The notes: a model not told the origin generated them from the letters alone. DNA of 64,000 bases from Flaccisagitta enflata (GCA_965153355.1 OZ231126.1:21266001-21330000); one strand, 5' to 3'; numbered from the stretch's first letter, positions 13,560 to 27,548 are shown. Numbers and translations: made by a program.

Positions 13560-14040
13560 TTCGCCACCGCTCCTTTTACTTGCCTCTTCCTCTTCTTTTC
13601 CTCTTTTTCTTTTCTTTCTATTCTTTTTTTCCTTTTCCTTTTCTCCTCCTGCTATATAATATTTTTTCCTTTTACTTCTTTTTTCTCTTTCTTTCCCCTT
13701 CATTTCTTCTTTAACTTTTTCTTCTTCTTCTTCTTCATCTTCTTCATCTTCTTCATCTTCATCATCTTCTTCTTCTTCTTCGTCTTCTCCTTCTTCTGCT
13801 TCTTTTTCTTTTTCTTTTTCTTTTTCTTTTTCTTTTTCTTTTTCTTTTTCTTCTTTTTCTTCTTCTTCTTCTTCTTCTTCTTCTTCTTCTTCTTCTTCTT
13901 CTTCTTCTTCTTCTTCTTCTTCTTCTTCTTCTTCTTCTTCTTCTTCTTCTTCTTCTTCTTCTTCTTCTTCTTCTTCTTCTTCTTCTTCTTCTTCTTCTTC
14001 TTCTTCTTCTTCTCCTTCTTCCTTCCTATCTCCACTTCTT
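13560..14040. repeat. homopyrimidine tract with (TTC)n
   Basis: Pyrimidine-rich from 13580. It contains TTCATC units, then TTTTTC hexamers (13800-13855), then perfect (TTC)n to about 14012. The 111-codon antisense poly-Lys frame is an artefact. Confidence 0.95.
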
Positions 14041-14139
14041 CTTTCTTCCTTTCCTCCTTTTTCTCATCTCCATTTTCCTACTCTTCCATCCGAACTTTCA
14101 CGCCCTGGAACGCAGTGAAGGTGACAAGGGCACGGTAAG

Positions 14140-14271
14140 AAAAATGGATGAGAAAGGGAGCGGAGAAACGCACTGGAGAGTGAATATTAAAGGCTGATGA
14201 CTGGGGAGTTAAGGAGGAAGCGGAGAAACACAATGAAGAAAGAATATTCAAGGCTGATGACTGCTAGGTAG
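14140..14271. repeat. ~62 bp minisatellite, left part
   Basis: Two units of about 62 bp carrying GGAGCGGAGAAACGCACTGG and GGCTGATGACTGGGGAGTTA. The array resumes at 14505 after an inserted HL1 element. Confidence 0.75.
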
Positions 14272-14504
14272 AACAAGGCCAACACCTTACAGTCGAGTGC
14301 GGTTGTTAAGACCATTAGACCAAAAGACTAGAAGACTAAAAGACCAAAAGACCAAAAGACTAAGAGACTAAATGTAACTTTAAATAACTTAAAATGACTT
14401 AAACTAACTTATAATAGCGTAAAACGGCGAAAAAAGCAAAGTGTTACCGACCGACCGACAGACCGACAGAGTGGGTTGTAGAGTCGCGTGCACGCGACTA
14501 AAAA
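14272..14504 (+). mobile_element. HL1 element inserted in a minisatellite
   Basis: It starts AACAAGGCC, with third arm AGTCGAGTGC at 14291-14300. Internal AGACCAAAAGACTA repeats and a CGAC core follow. The palindromic stem AGTCGCGTGCACGCGACT is at 14482-14499, then an A run. Both sides are units of one 62 bp minisatellite, so this is an insertion. Confidence 0.85.
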
Positions 14505-14695
14505 GAGGGAGCGAAGAACAGCACTGGAGAGTGAAAATGTAGGCTGGTTACAAGGTTGTTAAGGAGGGAGCGGAGAAACAAACTGGAAACTGGACGTACA
14601 GGATGATGACGGGGGAGTTAAAGAGGAAGCGAAGACACACACCAGGGAGTGACCATATACCTAGTCTGAATGCTGATGGCTGGGGAGTTGGCAGG
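14505..14695. repeat. ~62 bp minisatellite, right part
   Basis: About three more diverged units of the array at 14140-14271, recognised by GGAGCGGAGAAACAAACTGG and GGGGGAGTTA. Confidence 0.7.
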
Positions 14696-15526
<831 letters not shown>

Positions 15527-15687
15527 GGAATGCTTAACGATCAAACGGGGCCGACAGATCTGGTCTTGACTTCGGCCTTTTTTCAATTTTGCTTTTAAAT
15601 TTCATTGAAAGAGGAAAAAAACTGATAAAAGTCAACTTGAAGAGAGATCCAGAGATCCAAATTGATTTAGAAGCAGAAAACTAGTTG

Positions 15688-15835
15688 TTTTTAGTCGCGG
15701 ACACGCGACTCTACACCTTGCCGTGTCCGTCGTTACGTCGGTACGTAACAAATATTTTTGAATTGCGAGCGATTTTTTTCATTACGGCCCCTGCCCAACC
15801 GTCCGCGACTGTCTTGCCGTGTATCTGGCCTTGTT
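15688..15835 (-). mobile_element. HL1 element, complete short copy
   Basis: The stem-loop AGTCGCGGACACGCGACT is at 15693-15710. A GTCC/CGTACG core follows, then CCCCTGCCCAACC. The third arm GTCCGCGACT is at 15801-15810, and the element ends GTGTATCTGGCCTTGTT. The third arm is the exact complement of the first stem arm, including the GGAC part. Confidence 0.9.
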
Positions 15836-16330
15836 TTTCCTTTATGTTATCAGATCCGATCCCGAACCGATTTTTAGACGTTTTATCAGTCAATTCGGGT
15901 TGAATGGCCAATTTATTAGAAAATATGAAGGGGTAGGATACATGAATGCCTTATAACTCTAAATTCTAACTATCACTGTGTCAGGTCGAGATGATATTCC
16001 GAGAAACGTTTCTGCTAAAGAAAACAGGGCCCATGCATTTCTTTTATCCGGAAAAAGAAAATAAAGAACGCTTCTGCTGCTTTAGTAAAATCACGACACT
16101 CAGTTCGCATTTTCTTAACTTAAGTCATGTTATATTTGCGTCGTAAAGAAGGAGCGTCAGGTTTCACCCTCGCACCTTTCAATGAATTCAATCGGTTTGC
16201 TTCTGTCATTTTCATTCTGAATGAAGCAATTTTGTCTAAGCAAACAAATATCTGATGTCAATAATCATCAAGTTTGAAACTTTGCTTGTCGAGTGGGTAA
16301 TTAAAATGTCAAATCCCTTATTCTTTCTTG
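15836..16330. other. single-copy stretch, no gene recognised
   Basis: AT-rich DNA with no protein-like frame. Confidence 0.5.
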
Positions 16331-16600
16331 TTCTCTTTTTCTTTTTCTTTTTCTTTTTCTTTTTCTTTTTCTTTTTCTTTTTCTTTTTCTTTTTCTTTTT
16401 CTTTTTCTTTTTCTTTCTCTTTTTTTTCTTCTTCTCCTCTTCTTCTTCTTTTTCATCTTCTTCTACTAGCTAAAAAATAAGTGTTCAATCATCAAATATG
16501 ATAAAGGAAAAAGAAGAATAAAGATAAGAAGAAAAAGAAAAAAAAAAAAAAAAAAGAAAGAAGAAGAGCAGGAGGAGAAGAAGACAAAGAAGATAACAGA
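16331..16600. repeat. (TTTTTC)n, then purine-rich DNA
   Basis: Perfect TTTTTC hexamers to 16412. TTC-type pyrimidines reach 16470, and an A/G-rich stretch with an A run follows at 16530-16556. Confidence 0.9.
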
Positions 16601-16604
16601 TAAA

Positions 16605-17168
16605 TAACTAGTCATCCAAGGATCGCACATGGTCAGCGGTACCCGATGCCCTGCTTGCTGCAGAAGTGGAGTGAGAGCAGGGCAGCGGCCCCAAAGGGCA
16701 CAGGGGTGTATTTCCAGACATCCAGAGAAGGCACATTTGAGGCCTCTGTGGCTACTTTCCCTTTAATGAGACCCTTTAATGAAAACATTGAATTTTTTTC
16801 CATTTCAATATCAATTTTCCATGTTATTCAATCTGAATTTTGCATTTATTTCAAAATTTTGTCAATTTCCCATGTCATTCAATAGGAATTTCCCATATTT
16901 TTAACTTCTAGTAAATTTTCTATGTTATACAATGGGAATTTCATATGTTTTCATCTTTTCATCAATTTTCCATGTGATTCAATGGGAATTTTGCTTTTCT
17001 TCAATTTTCCACGTTATTCAATGGGAACATGAGGCTCAGAAGCTTTGCCGGGGGGGGGGGGACAGACAATTGTATGGACGTACGGACGTACGGACATATG
17101 GACGGACGTCTGGAAATTCACCCCTCCATGACATCGGCCCTTTGGGGCCGCTGCCCAAAAAGGGGAAG
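16605..17168 (+). mobile_element. FB2 foldback-type element, complete copy
   Basis: The left block starts GTCATCCAAGGATCGCACAT and continues GGTCAGCGGTACCCGATGCC. GGGCAGCGGCCCCAAAGGGC at 16680-16699 has an exact 20-bp inverse at 17137-17156. Weaker inverted similarity extends inwards on both sides (GGGGTG.ATTTCCAGAC, near 16702 and 17108). The interior (16790-17040) holds about five diverged units containing TTCCATGTTATTCAATGGGA. A G run at 17050-17060 and a GGAC stretch precede the right arm. It has no coding capacity, which is consistent with a non-autonomous inverted-repeat transposon. Confidence 0.75.
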
Positions 17169-17195
17169 AAGTTGATGTAACGCAAAAAAAAGGTG

Positions 17196-17368
17196 AACAC
17201 CTGTACCTATAAGTCGCGTGCGGGACATGAATAACTTAGGATGACTTAAATTGACTTTAGATAAATCAAGACGACTTAAAAAGACTTTAAAAGATATAAA
17301 ATGATATAAAATGACTTATGGTTGAACGACTAAATCAACCTTATTGACTTGAGTGAATTCATCTAAGT
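17196..17368 (+). mobile_element. HL1 fragment with GACTTAAAAT units
   Basis: It contains the third-arm motif AAGTCGCGTGCGGG at 17212-17225, followed by diverged ACTTAAAATGACTTA units like those inside the copy at 14272. No stem-loop end is seen. Confidence 0.55.
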
Positions 17369-17487
17369 AACAAGGCCAAGTAGGCCAATAAGGTGCGACG
17401 TGTTGATCGTCGAACGAATGCGTTACAGACCAACAGACCGACCAACGGACAGAGCCAGTTATAGAGGTGCTTTGTCGCACCTAAAAA
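17369..17487 (+). mobile_element. HL1 element, AGGTGC variant, complete
   Basis: It starts AACAAGGCC, with third arm AGGTGCGACG at 17391-17400. The stem-loop AGGTGCTTTGTCGCACCT is at 17465-17482, then an A run. Stem and third arm share the AGGTGC variant rather than the usual AGTCGC. At 119 bp it is the shortest complete copy. Confidence 0.85.
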
Positions 17488-17489
17488 AG

Positions 17490-17656
17490 ACTTAAAATGA
17501 CTTAGAATCACTAATTATGACCTGGAATGACTAGAACTGACTCATTGTATAAAAAGAGAGTAAAGATTGACGGACCGATGGACGGACCAATGGATGGACG
17601 TACAGATGGACCGATGGACAAAACGGGTTGTAGAGTCGCGTGCGCTTGACTAAAAA
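17490..17656 (+). mobile_element. HL1 3' part
   Basis: GACTTAAAATGACTTAGAAT repeats, a GGACCGATGGAC core, GGGTTGTAGAGTCGCGTGCG and a decayed stem ending GACTAAAAA. The AACAAGGCC end is missing. Confidence 0.65.
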
Positions 17657-18787
<1,131 letters not shown>

Positions 18788-19001
18788 AAAATAAGGTTGC
18801 CTAATATCTCTAAATCATTGCCAGTTGCACCCGCGGCTCAATTTTCATCATGACATTCTATACTTGGTCCAGGCATTTCTATTGATATCGTATCAGTAAC
18901 TCGTCATTCAACAATTCAATTAAATATCATCAAACAATATTCTGAACGTTTTCCTTCAAGCTCCTCAGTATGGGCATGGGCATTGAAAGCTACTTTAAAC
19001 T

Positions 19002-19285
19002 AGTCATCCAAGGATCCAAGGTCAGCGGTACCCGATGCCTTGCTTGGAAAGATAAAGTGGAAAAGTGAAGTGGGAGCACCCTTAAGGGCCGCTGCCCAAA
19101 ACGATGCCGCTGTCCAAATTGAAACAGGGGAGGGGGCGGGGAATGGAAAGACAATGGAGAAGGAGGAAAATTCTCAAAAATTATGGAGGCAATGCACGCA
19201 ATGGCTGATGGTCGAGTGGGGAAAAAAGCGGGTTGGCCGGAAGACAAGGAAGCATGATGGTAAAATATCATGGGACGTCATCCAC
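19002..19285 (+). mobile_element. FB2 element, diverged copy
   Basis: Left block GTCATCCAAGGATCCAAGG, then GTCAGCGGTACCCGATGCC. A short GGGCCGCTGCCCAAAACG segment (19087-19104) is followed by purine-rich cargo. The right boundary near GACGTCATCCACTAGTAAAC is tentative. Flanks 18785-19001 show nothing. Confidence 0.6.
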
Positions 19286-19967
<682 letters not shown>

Positions 19968-19974
19968 AACAAGA

Positions 19975-20153
19975 AACAAGGCCGGATACACGGCCACCAG
20001 TTGCGGACAGGTGGGCAGGAGCGGTAATGCGCGTTTTCACTCTTTTCGACTCGTGCTCACCGACAGACCAACCAACGGACGGACGGACGGACGGACGGAC
20101 GGACGGACGGACGGACAAAGCCTCTTATAGAGTTGCGTGTCCGCAACTAAAAA
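19975..20153 (+). mobile_element. HL1 element, AGTTGC variant, complete
   Basis: It starts AACAAGGCCGGATACACGGC, with third arm AGTTGCGGAC at 19999-20008, then GGTGGGCAGGAGCGGTAATG. A perfect (GGAC)n core runs 20076-20116, and the stem-loop AGTTGCGTGTCCGCAACT is at 20131-20148 before an A run. All three arms carry the AGTTGC variant. Confidence 0.9.
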
Positions 20154-20218
20154 GAGAGAAAGAGAGAAAGAAAGAAGGAAAGAAAGAAAAAAAAGAAAGA
20201 TAAAAAGGAATTAAATAG

Positions 20219-20297
<79 letters not shown>

Positions 20298-20300
20298 AGA
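20154..20300. repeat. (GAAA)n microsatellite
   Basis: Degenerate to 20217, then perfect GAAA to 20299. Confidence 0.95.
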
Positions 20301-20375
20301 CAGCTTATTCAATAAGTTATTGTTACTGCCCGGCCACAATTTGTTCCTAGTGTTATGAAACTCTAATTCAAGGTG

Positions 20376-20488
20376 CCATAATGCGAAAACCACTCGCAAT
20401 TCAAAAATGTTATGGACGGACGGACGGACGGACGGACCGACGGACCGACACGGCAAGGTGTAGAGTCGCGTGTCCGCGACTAAAAATT
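20376..20488 (+). mobile_element. HL1 3' part
   Basis: ACTCGCAATTCAAAAATGTT is shared (inverted) with the interior of the 15688 copy. A (GGAC)n core follows, then AAGGTGTAGAGTCGCG and the stem AGTCGCGTGTCCGCGACT before an A run. The AACAAGGCC end is missing. Confidence 0.75.
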
Positions 20489-21243
<755 letters not shown>

Positions 21244-22189
21244 AACACGTAGAAGCAGGGAAAGAGACACAGAAAGACTGAGAGTGAAAAAGAAATAAAG
21301 CAGTGGCACGAGAAACGGGCTTAGATCGATGGAGGCTATGGTTAAAAAAACATACTAGTCAATGGTCATGGTCACTGGGCCGGGCTGGGAACTACACATC
21401 ATGCTCCAGTTCGTTAATCATTTTCCTTCATGATTTTCGACATGAGAAAATTAAGAAGAAAAAAAATTTGTAAATTGAATGATTCCTGTTTTCGTTACTC
21501 TACATAGATAATCAGTTTTGCTATCTCTCGTTTTAAAATACTGAATAATTTGAGCGTACAAAACCAAATGGAGCGAGGGGAAAATAATGCATCAGCAAAA
21601 ATTTATAATTTTGAACAATTTCCTTTTTTCATTTTCAGTCCCGGCATCTTAAAAATAAAAATACTTGCCCCGTTGAGCTCACATTAAAGATTCCAGATCA
21701 GCATATTGTTCTCTTCCACTAGGACGACGGTTTAAATTTTTCTCTTATTCGTTTAGAAAAAAAAAACACATTAAAAAAAACTGAGATGATCCTAATAGCT
21801 AGTGAATAAGAGGGTTATCTAGGCAACGAGTGAAGGAGCTTTTCCCCAATGAAAAGCATTTGACCGCCGATCTAGGGCAATATGGCGTGCATGTATGAAC
21901 GAGACAAACCTAGGCTGGAACCAGGTCGTTGCGGTCGTCAAAGTGGTCGTTGTTGTGGTCGTCTTTGTGGTCGTCGTGTGGTAACTCGGTGTAATGTGTG
22001 TTCGTCGTCTGTATATTGAAGCGTGGTTTTGTTTCTCTCTCGTTTCTCTCGTTCCTCTCGTTTCTCTCTCTCTAGCTTAGGATCGTTATGAGTAATGAAT
22101 CGCATCTTTGATGGGACATAAATGAGTTTTACGAGCCGAGGAGGAAATTTCAACAAACCCTTACACGAAAATGTCAGAGGAAAAGAAGG

Positions 22190-22830
22190 AAGGGGAGAAA
22201 GAGAGGAAGAAGAAGAAGCAAAAGAAGAAGGGGGAAGAAGAAGAAGAAGAAAAAAAGAAAAAGAAAGAAAAAGAAAAGGAAAAGGAAAAGAAGAAGAAGA
22301 AGAAGAGAGAAGAGAGAAGAAAAAAGAAAGAAAGAAAAGAAAAAGAAGAGAGAAAAAAGAAAAGAAAAAGAAAAAGAAAAAGAAGAAGAAGAAGAAGAAG
22401 AAGAAGAAGAAGAAGAAGAAGAAGAAAAAGAAAAAGAAAGGAAAAAAAATAAAGGAAAAGGAAAAGGAAAAGAAAAAGAAGAAGAAGAAGAAAAGAAAAA
22501 GAAAAAGAAAAAGAAAAAGAAAAAGAAAAAGAAAAAGAAAAGAAGAAGAAGAAGAAAATAAAAAGAAAAGAAAAGGAAAAGGAAAAGAAAAGAAAAAGAA
22601 AAAGAAAAAGAAGAAGAAGAAGAAGAAGAAAAAGAAAAAGAAAAGAAAAAGAAAAAGAAAAAGAAAAAGGAAAAGAAAAAGAAAAAGGAAAAGGAAAAGG
22701 AAAAGGAAAAGGAAAAGGGAAAAGGAAAAAGAAGAAGATGAAGAAAAAGAAAAAGAAAAAGAAAAAGAAAAAGAAGAAGATGAAGAAAAAGAAAAAGAAA
22801 AAGAAAAAGAAAAAGAAAAAGAAAAAGAAA

Positions 22831-22862
<32 letters not shown>

Positions 22863-23290
22863 GAAAAGGAAAAAGAAAAAGAAAAAGAAAAAGAAAAAGA
22901 AGAAGAAGGAGATGAAGAAAAAGAAGAAGACGAAGACGAAGAAGAAGAAGAAGAAGACGAAGAAGAAGAAGACGAAGAAGAAGAAGAAGAAGAAGAAGAA
23001 GAAGAAGAAGAAGAAGAAGAAGAAGAAGAAGAAGAAGAAGAAGAAGAAGAAGAAGAAGAAGAAGAAGAAGAAGAAGAAGAAGAAGAAGAAGAAGAAGAAG
23101 AAGAAGAAGAAGAAGAAGAAGAAGAAGAAGGAGAAGAAGAAGAAGAAGAAATAGAAGAAAAGAAAAAGAAGATGAAGAAGAAAAAGAAAAAGAAAAAAAA
23201 AGAAAAAGAAAAAAAAGAAAAAGAAAAAAAAAGAAAGAGAAAAAGAAAAAGAAAAAGAAAAAGAAAAAGAAAAAGAAGGAGAAGCAAAAA
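22190..23290. repeat. 1.1 kb homopurine tract
   Basis: The plus strand is almost free of C and T for about 1.1 kb, in nested GAA, GAAAAA, GGAAAA and GAAGAC arrays. The 438- to 466-codon frames on both strands are repeat translations. Confidence 0.97.
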
Positions 23291-24323
23291 AGAAGAAGAC
23301 GAGAAAGCAGAATCTAGCGTAAGAAAAGGCGAAAGGGAGGGAAAGTATTCTAAGGAGCGGCAAGGGCAATGGCAATGCGGAGAAAGAGAGCGAGGAATAG
23401 ACAGACGGAAAGACGGACAAACAGACAGACATGACTGAGGCAGAAAAACAAACAGGAGACAAAAGAGGGAAAATACACAACCAGTAACCGCAACAACCAG
23501 CTGTCAGTAGCCATCTGTAATAAACATTGATCATTTCAGAAAAACTCACATTCTTAATCAAAACAAACCTGCATCAGAGCATTCAGAAATACTTATTGAA
23601 GCTAAAATAATAACTTTTATTTCTTGTGGAGGATATCTTGAAGGTTGAAGAGCACAAAACAAAAAAAATAACTACTCCTTTCGGCTTCCTCTAAAATGAG
23701 AAAATTCTTTCTCTGAAAAAACTTTTGATGATGCAGTTTAAACACTGTAAACTGTTGTTAAAGGGATCCAAAGTTTTCTGCAATGAAGTAGGGAAAAGCA
23801 TGGCGTGAAACGTAGGTCGTAGAGGTAGGCATTCTTTGATACATATCCACGACTTGCTACTCATGATCATGACGACAGCAGCACCAAACATTGCATTAGA
23901 ATTTTGACTGTTTGTTTCATTTGAGGGTAATTGATATGAAAGGGGAAGGGATTAGGTAAAATTATTCGACAACAAGGAAACCCGTTCAATGACAATTCGA
24001 CGATTTATTGGCTCATTGGCAGAATTTTTTTGCGAAAGATGCTCAATAAGTCAGTACCCACCATAAGGGCATAACGAATATCGAGATACCTATAGAATTA
24101 TTCTGTACGATGTTAATCAATGCAATTTCTTGGAGACTGCTTTTTAATTCATTTTCTACAACAATATTCTAGAAAAATGTACATTCGATTAGAGATATTG
24201 CAATGCCTTTACTTTCTCGAAGTTCAATACAGTGGGCCTGGCGAGAACTATTAACTAATAACGAATAATGAAGACGCCAATCACGTTGATGCTAATGATA
24301 ATACGCGCAGGTTTGATTTTTAC
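23291..24323 (-). other. single-copy DNA, presumed intron of the adjacent exon
   Basis: Downstream of the splice donor at 24323 on the minus strand. No further exon is recognised. The stretch 23515-23783 is missing at the matching place in copy B (near 45917). Confidence 0.4.
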
Positions 24324-25272
24324 CTGCGTTATCCGCGTAGTGATCGCCGACTAGAGGAAGTCCTCCACTCACTGCCGCCGCTGCGGTGGCCGGAGAAACG
24401 TGATGACCGCCGGTAACGTCAAATGTCCCGTTAAAAGACGCGGCAGCCGCGGCGTTGGCGCCGTGCCAGCTGCGGGGGTTCAACGCCGCCGTGCCGACGT
24501 GGGGGTGGGGCGGATGGTGAGGGTTCACGTGGGGATGGGCGGCGGAAGCGGCGGCGGCGGCGGCGGTGGCGGCGGCTGGGTGATGATGATGGGGGTGGTT
24601 GTAATAAGAAGATGCGGCTGCTGCCGAGTAGGCGGAGGGATTAAATGGGTTGGTTCTATCGACTAATGACGAGTAAGGGCTGAGAGTGGGTAAGTTGGCG
24701 GTGTACATGGACGCCGAGGCCGCCATCGACGTCGAGTCGGCAGAGTTTTTCCACAACGCGAATTGATCGGCGTAATGATCCTTCGCCGACGCCGAAATCG
24801 AATTCGGCAAATAGTCGCTTTTCATAAATTCATTTTTGATGTATTCGTTTTTCACGGCAGTTTCGTATTTCGAGTAGTAAGACGCCGCCGCGGAAACGGA
24901 AGTCCGTGACACGGCCGCAGCCGCCGCCGCGGCCGCCGCCGCCGCCGCCGATGACGCCGATTGCGATGGCAACGCCGAGGAGGCGTGAGATACCGGCGAT
25001 GGTAACGTCGTGTTCTGATGCGGCGAGTGCTGCGGCGGCTGCTGCGGCGGTTGCTGCTGCTGGTGTTGTTGTTGCTGTTGTTGTTGTTGTTGCGCCGACG
25101 ATTGCTGTTGTTGCTGTTGGTGTTGGGAGGTGGAGATGGAGGAAGCGGAGATGGCGGCTGTGGCGGCGGTGGGAGTTGGGGGATGAGCGGCGAGCGGCGT
25201 GGCGGCGGCGGTGGCAGCCAGCGGTAATAACACCGGATCCTGATATTTGGGCGCCACCAGACCTTCCATCAT
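24324..25272 (-). CDS. first coding exon of a transcription-factor-like protein (copy A)
   Basis: Exon of 316 codons plus one base, from the ATG at 25272 to the donor CAG|GTAAAA at 24323 (intron phase 1). Two adjacent ATGs follow CACC; the open frame runs upstream only through a non-ATG stretch, so this start is preferred. The peptide begins MMEGLVAPKYQDP. It has a poly-Gln block (residues ~50-82), poly-Ala (~109-120), a Tyr/Lys/Asn-rich central part with KYETAVKNEYIKNEF (~135-149), His/His-Pro repeats (~226-260), and SWHG near 268. This composition is typical of N-terminal activation regions of developmental regulators. No DNA-binding domain is present; it would lie on a later exon outside this window. 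The family is unresolved: homeobox and GATA-type proteins were considered without decisive motifs. Differences from copy B are all synonymous or in-frame. Confidence 0.8.
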
Positions 25273-25460
25273 GGTGACTGGTGGGGGTGGAGAAGCGATC
25301 AAAAGAGACGAGGAGAGTCAAAGTCAAGAGATGAGATTTGGAGAGATGGAAAGAGACGAGCAGAGTTACGGAGAGATGGCAAAAATGACTCCTTGAATTG
25401 GTTCCTTTTGGTGAATTGGCGTTTAGACGTTGTGTGTATTCACTTACTTATCAAGGCGGA
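25273..25460 (-). promoter_or_regulatory. 5' leader with possible splice sites
   Basis: On the minus strand a pyrimidine-rich stretch ends CCACCCCCACCAG at 25278, five bases before the ATG, and would make a good acceptor. A donor-like AA|GTAAGTG sits at 25447. A ~170 bp 5' intron is therefore possible, or the whole stretch is 5' UTR. Both sites are present in copy B. Confidence 0.3.
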
Positions 25461-25941
25461 GCTGACTTAAAGAATAAAAAAAATATTTTAATGATACAAT
25501 ATCCATAAACGCATGGGCAAGAAATGAGATAATGATTCAGAATTGCTTTGGATGGAGCAAATTCCATTAGTGAAAATTTTTATGAAAAAGGCACAAAACG
25601 GATGGGACAGACTGTTAATATATATTTCACATGTCTGAATAAAACGACGCGAGTTCTGTCATGACTCATGACTCATGAGTGATATCTTTTAGTGTCCGAG
25701 GAGAAATTTTGGAGGAATATTCTTAGAGAAACGTCCATTCACACTGTCCAGTTGGTCTGATTAAATGTGCGTAACAAGAGCGTATCCGCATGTGGTCTTT
25801 TAATTGTAATTCCCCCTCATGAAAAAGTGACAACAGATGTTTCTGTCAGACAAATGGACTGATACTTGAAGACAAAAAAATATCAATTATACCCACTTAG
25901 CCTTGAAACCTTGAAACGAGTAGAATGAATTGGAATGAATA
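25461..25941. other. upstream single-copy DNA, no feature recognised
   Basis: Aligned with copy B except for a 162 bp element in B. No promoter motif stands out. Confidence 0.4.
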
Positions 25942-25950
25942 CAAAGTTAC

Positions 25951-27141
25951 GTGGGAAGCGCCTGAAAGCTAAATTATTCCAGTGGCCTGATGTCTAAAAA
26001 TGATTTTGGCCTGAGAGCTAAAAAATTTTTTTAGCTTTGAGGCCAATTTGAATCTTAAATCATTGGCATAGTTTGAAAATCTAAATGCGCCTGACAGCTA
26101 AAAAGTAAGCGCCTGATGTCTAAAAAAGAGGAAGGCATTGAGAAACATATAAAAAAACAGATATGAAAAACTGAGATGGATGGATTGATAGACCAAGATA
26201 GCAACTGATAAACAAGAGGACAAAGTATCTGATGATCAATAGTCTGCAATAAAAACACATAAGAAATCATAAAGTGCAATAGATGGTAGAGCATGCACGA
26301 GCAATAGTAAATTCAAATAAAGACAATTTGTAAATAAAATAAAATGCTAATTACTGTTTGTTGATATAGAGTATGTTTTTGCCCCCGACAAATAGTTTTC
26401 ATCAGTGGGAAATAAAGTGGACCTAGGTTTTGTAATGCAACATATCTCTGATTCTCAGCATTATAGCAAGATCGGGATTGCACTGTTGGATAGAGCATGA
26501 TAAACTATATTTTTTTTAATTTTTCTGATATCATAATGCATCACGACATATCTCTACCACAATACCAATAAACACCCTGATGTCTGCAACATCTGGAAAA
26601 TGGCTGTCTGATCCTCCCTTTTTAAAGCATGAGAAGGTTCAATTATTCAATTGATAAACATTCAAGGGGCTTTCCTGTGATTTTCTGCCATTAATACATG
26701 CCCGTCTATAATGTATACTAATTGCTGTCCTTTAAGAGACTTCATAATCTTTTTTTTGAATTAGATAAAAGGCAGCTTCACTGAAAGACATAAAATTGCA
26801 TGGTTCCTTGAAATGCCCTTTAGTGAAGCCCAACTGTACTGTCTATCTAAACAATAATATCAGCAAATAAGACATATGTAAAAGAGTGAAATTTGATTTG
26901 TGTATTGTTTCAAATGAGGCTTTAGACCTTTTTTATTCATTTTTTATCATTCTCTTCCTTAATCTTTTTTTAGCTCTTAGGCCAATCACTGAGAGAAATA
27001 TTAGAACTGAGGCCACTTTTTCTGAAAAAATAAAATGCTTCAAAATTAGCTGCAGAGCTAAAAAAATATTTTAGCTCTCAGGCCAATCTGTCATGAAAAA
27101 ATTTTAGCTGTTGGGCGCTTTAGCTGTGGGGAGATACACCC
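25951..27141. mobile_element. 1.19 kb non-autonomous DNA transposon with 9-bp target duplication
   Basis: Flanked by direct CAAAGTTAC at 25942-25950 and 27142-27150. Copy B has a single CAAAGTTAC at 48220-48228 and continues directly with the right flank. Both ends carry inverted copies of GCGCC..A.AGCTAAA and GGCCTGAGAGCTAAAA, although the outermost ~10 bases are not a perfect match. GGCCTGA.AGCTAAAA-like motifs recur in the interior, and 26766-26844 contains another repeat end also seen at 6690. No transposase frame is present. A 9-bp duplication with long repetitive inverted ends fits Mutator-like elements best. Confidence 0.8.
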
Positions 27142-27249
27142 CAAAGTTACCACTCATTTCATCGTTGGTGGGGACTCATATGATACAATTATCAGCTGGA
27201 AGCCGGGAAAATATACGGATCAGAACATCATATATCAGGTCACGGGAGG

Positions 27250-27251
<2 letters not shown>

Positions 27252-27334
<83 letters not shown>
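27252..27334. repeat. (GA)n microsatellite
   Basis: About 83 bp here, against about 10 bp at the matching site in copy B (48330-48340). Confidence 0.97.
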
Positions 27335-27336
<2 letters not shown>

Positions 27337-27548
27337 AAAGGAAAAGTCTGGATCGTAAGTTTAGGACACAGTGGGTGTCATCATGCGGGTGATTCTTCTT
27401 TTGATTTTTTTTTAATCACGTCTTTAAGAATGACCGCAAAAGTTACACTTTTTTTTCTTTTTTTTTCTTTTTCTTATGCTTACTTCCTATTTTTTCTTGT
27501 TTCTTTGTTTTAGCTGAGGAAGGAAACCAAACCCAATTAATTGTCTGA

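Noticed and set aside
22161-23561. Very long open frames (up to 466 codons) on both strands, and similar ones at 8468-9085, 9802-10606, 34473-35456 and 39650-40360
   Set aside because: They are translations of GAA, GAAA, GA or TTC arrays, mirrored on the other strand, and have no ordinary protein composition.
24324-25272. Naming the exon as a specific gene (Abdominal-B, caudal, GATA4/5/6 or pannier, Nkx2)
   Set aside because: Only composition and short motifs such as SWHG are suggestive. There is no hexapeptide, homeodomain or zinc finger, so a symbol would be a guess.
24400-25277. Plus-strand Gly/Val/Arg-rich frames opposite the coding exon, and matching ones at 46527-47404
   Set aside because: Antisense shadows of a GC-rich, repeat-coded exon; indels and composition follow the minus-strand frame.
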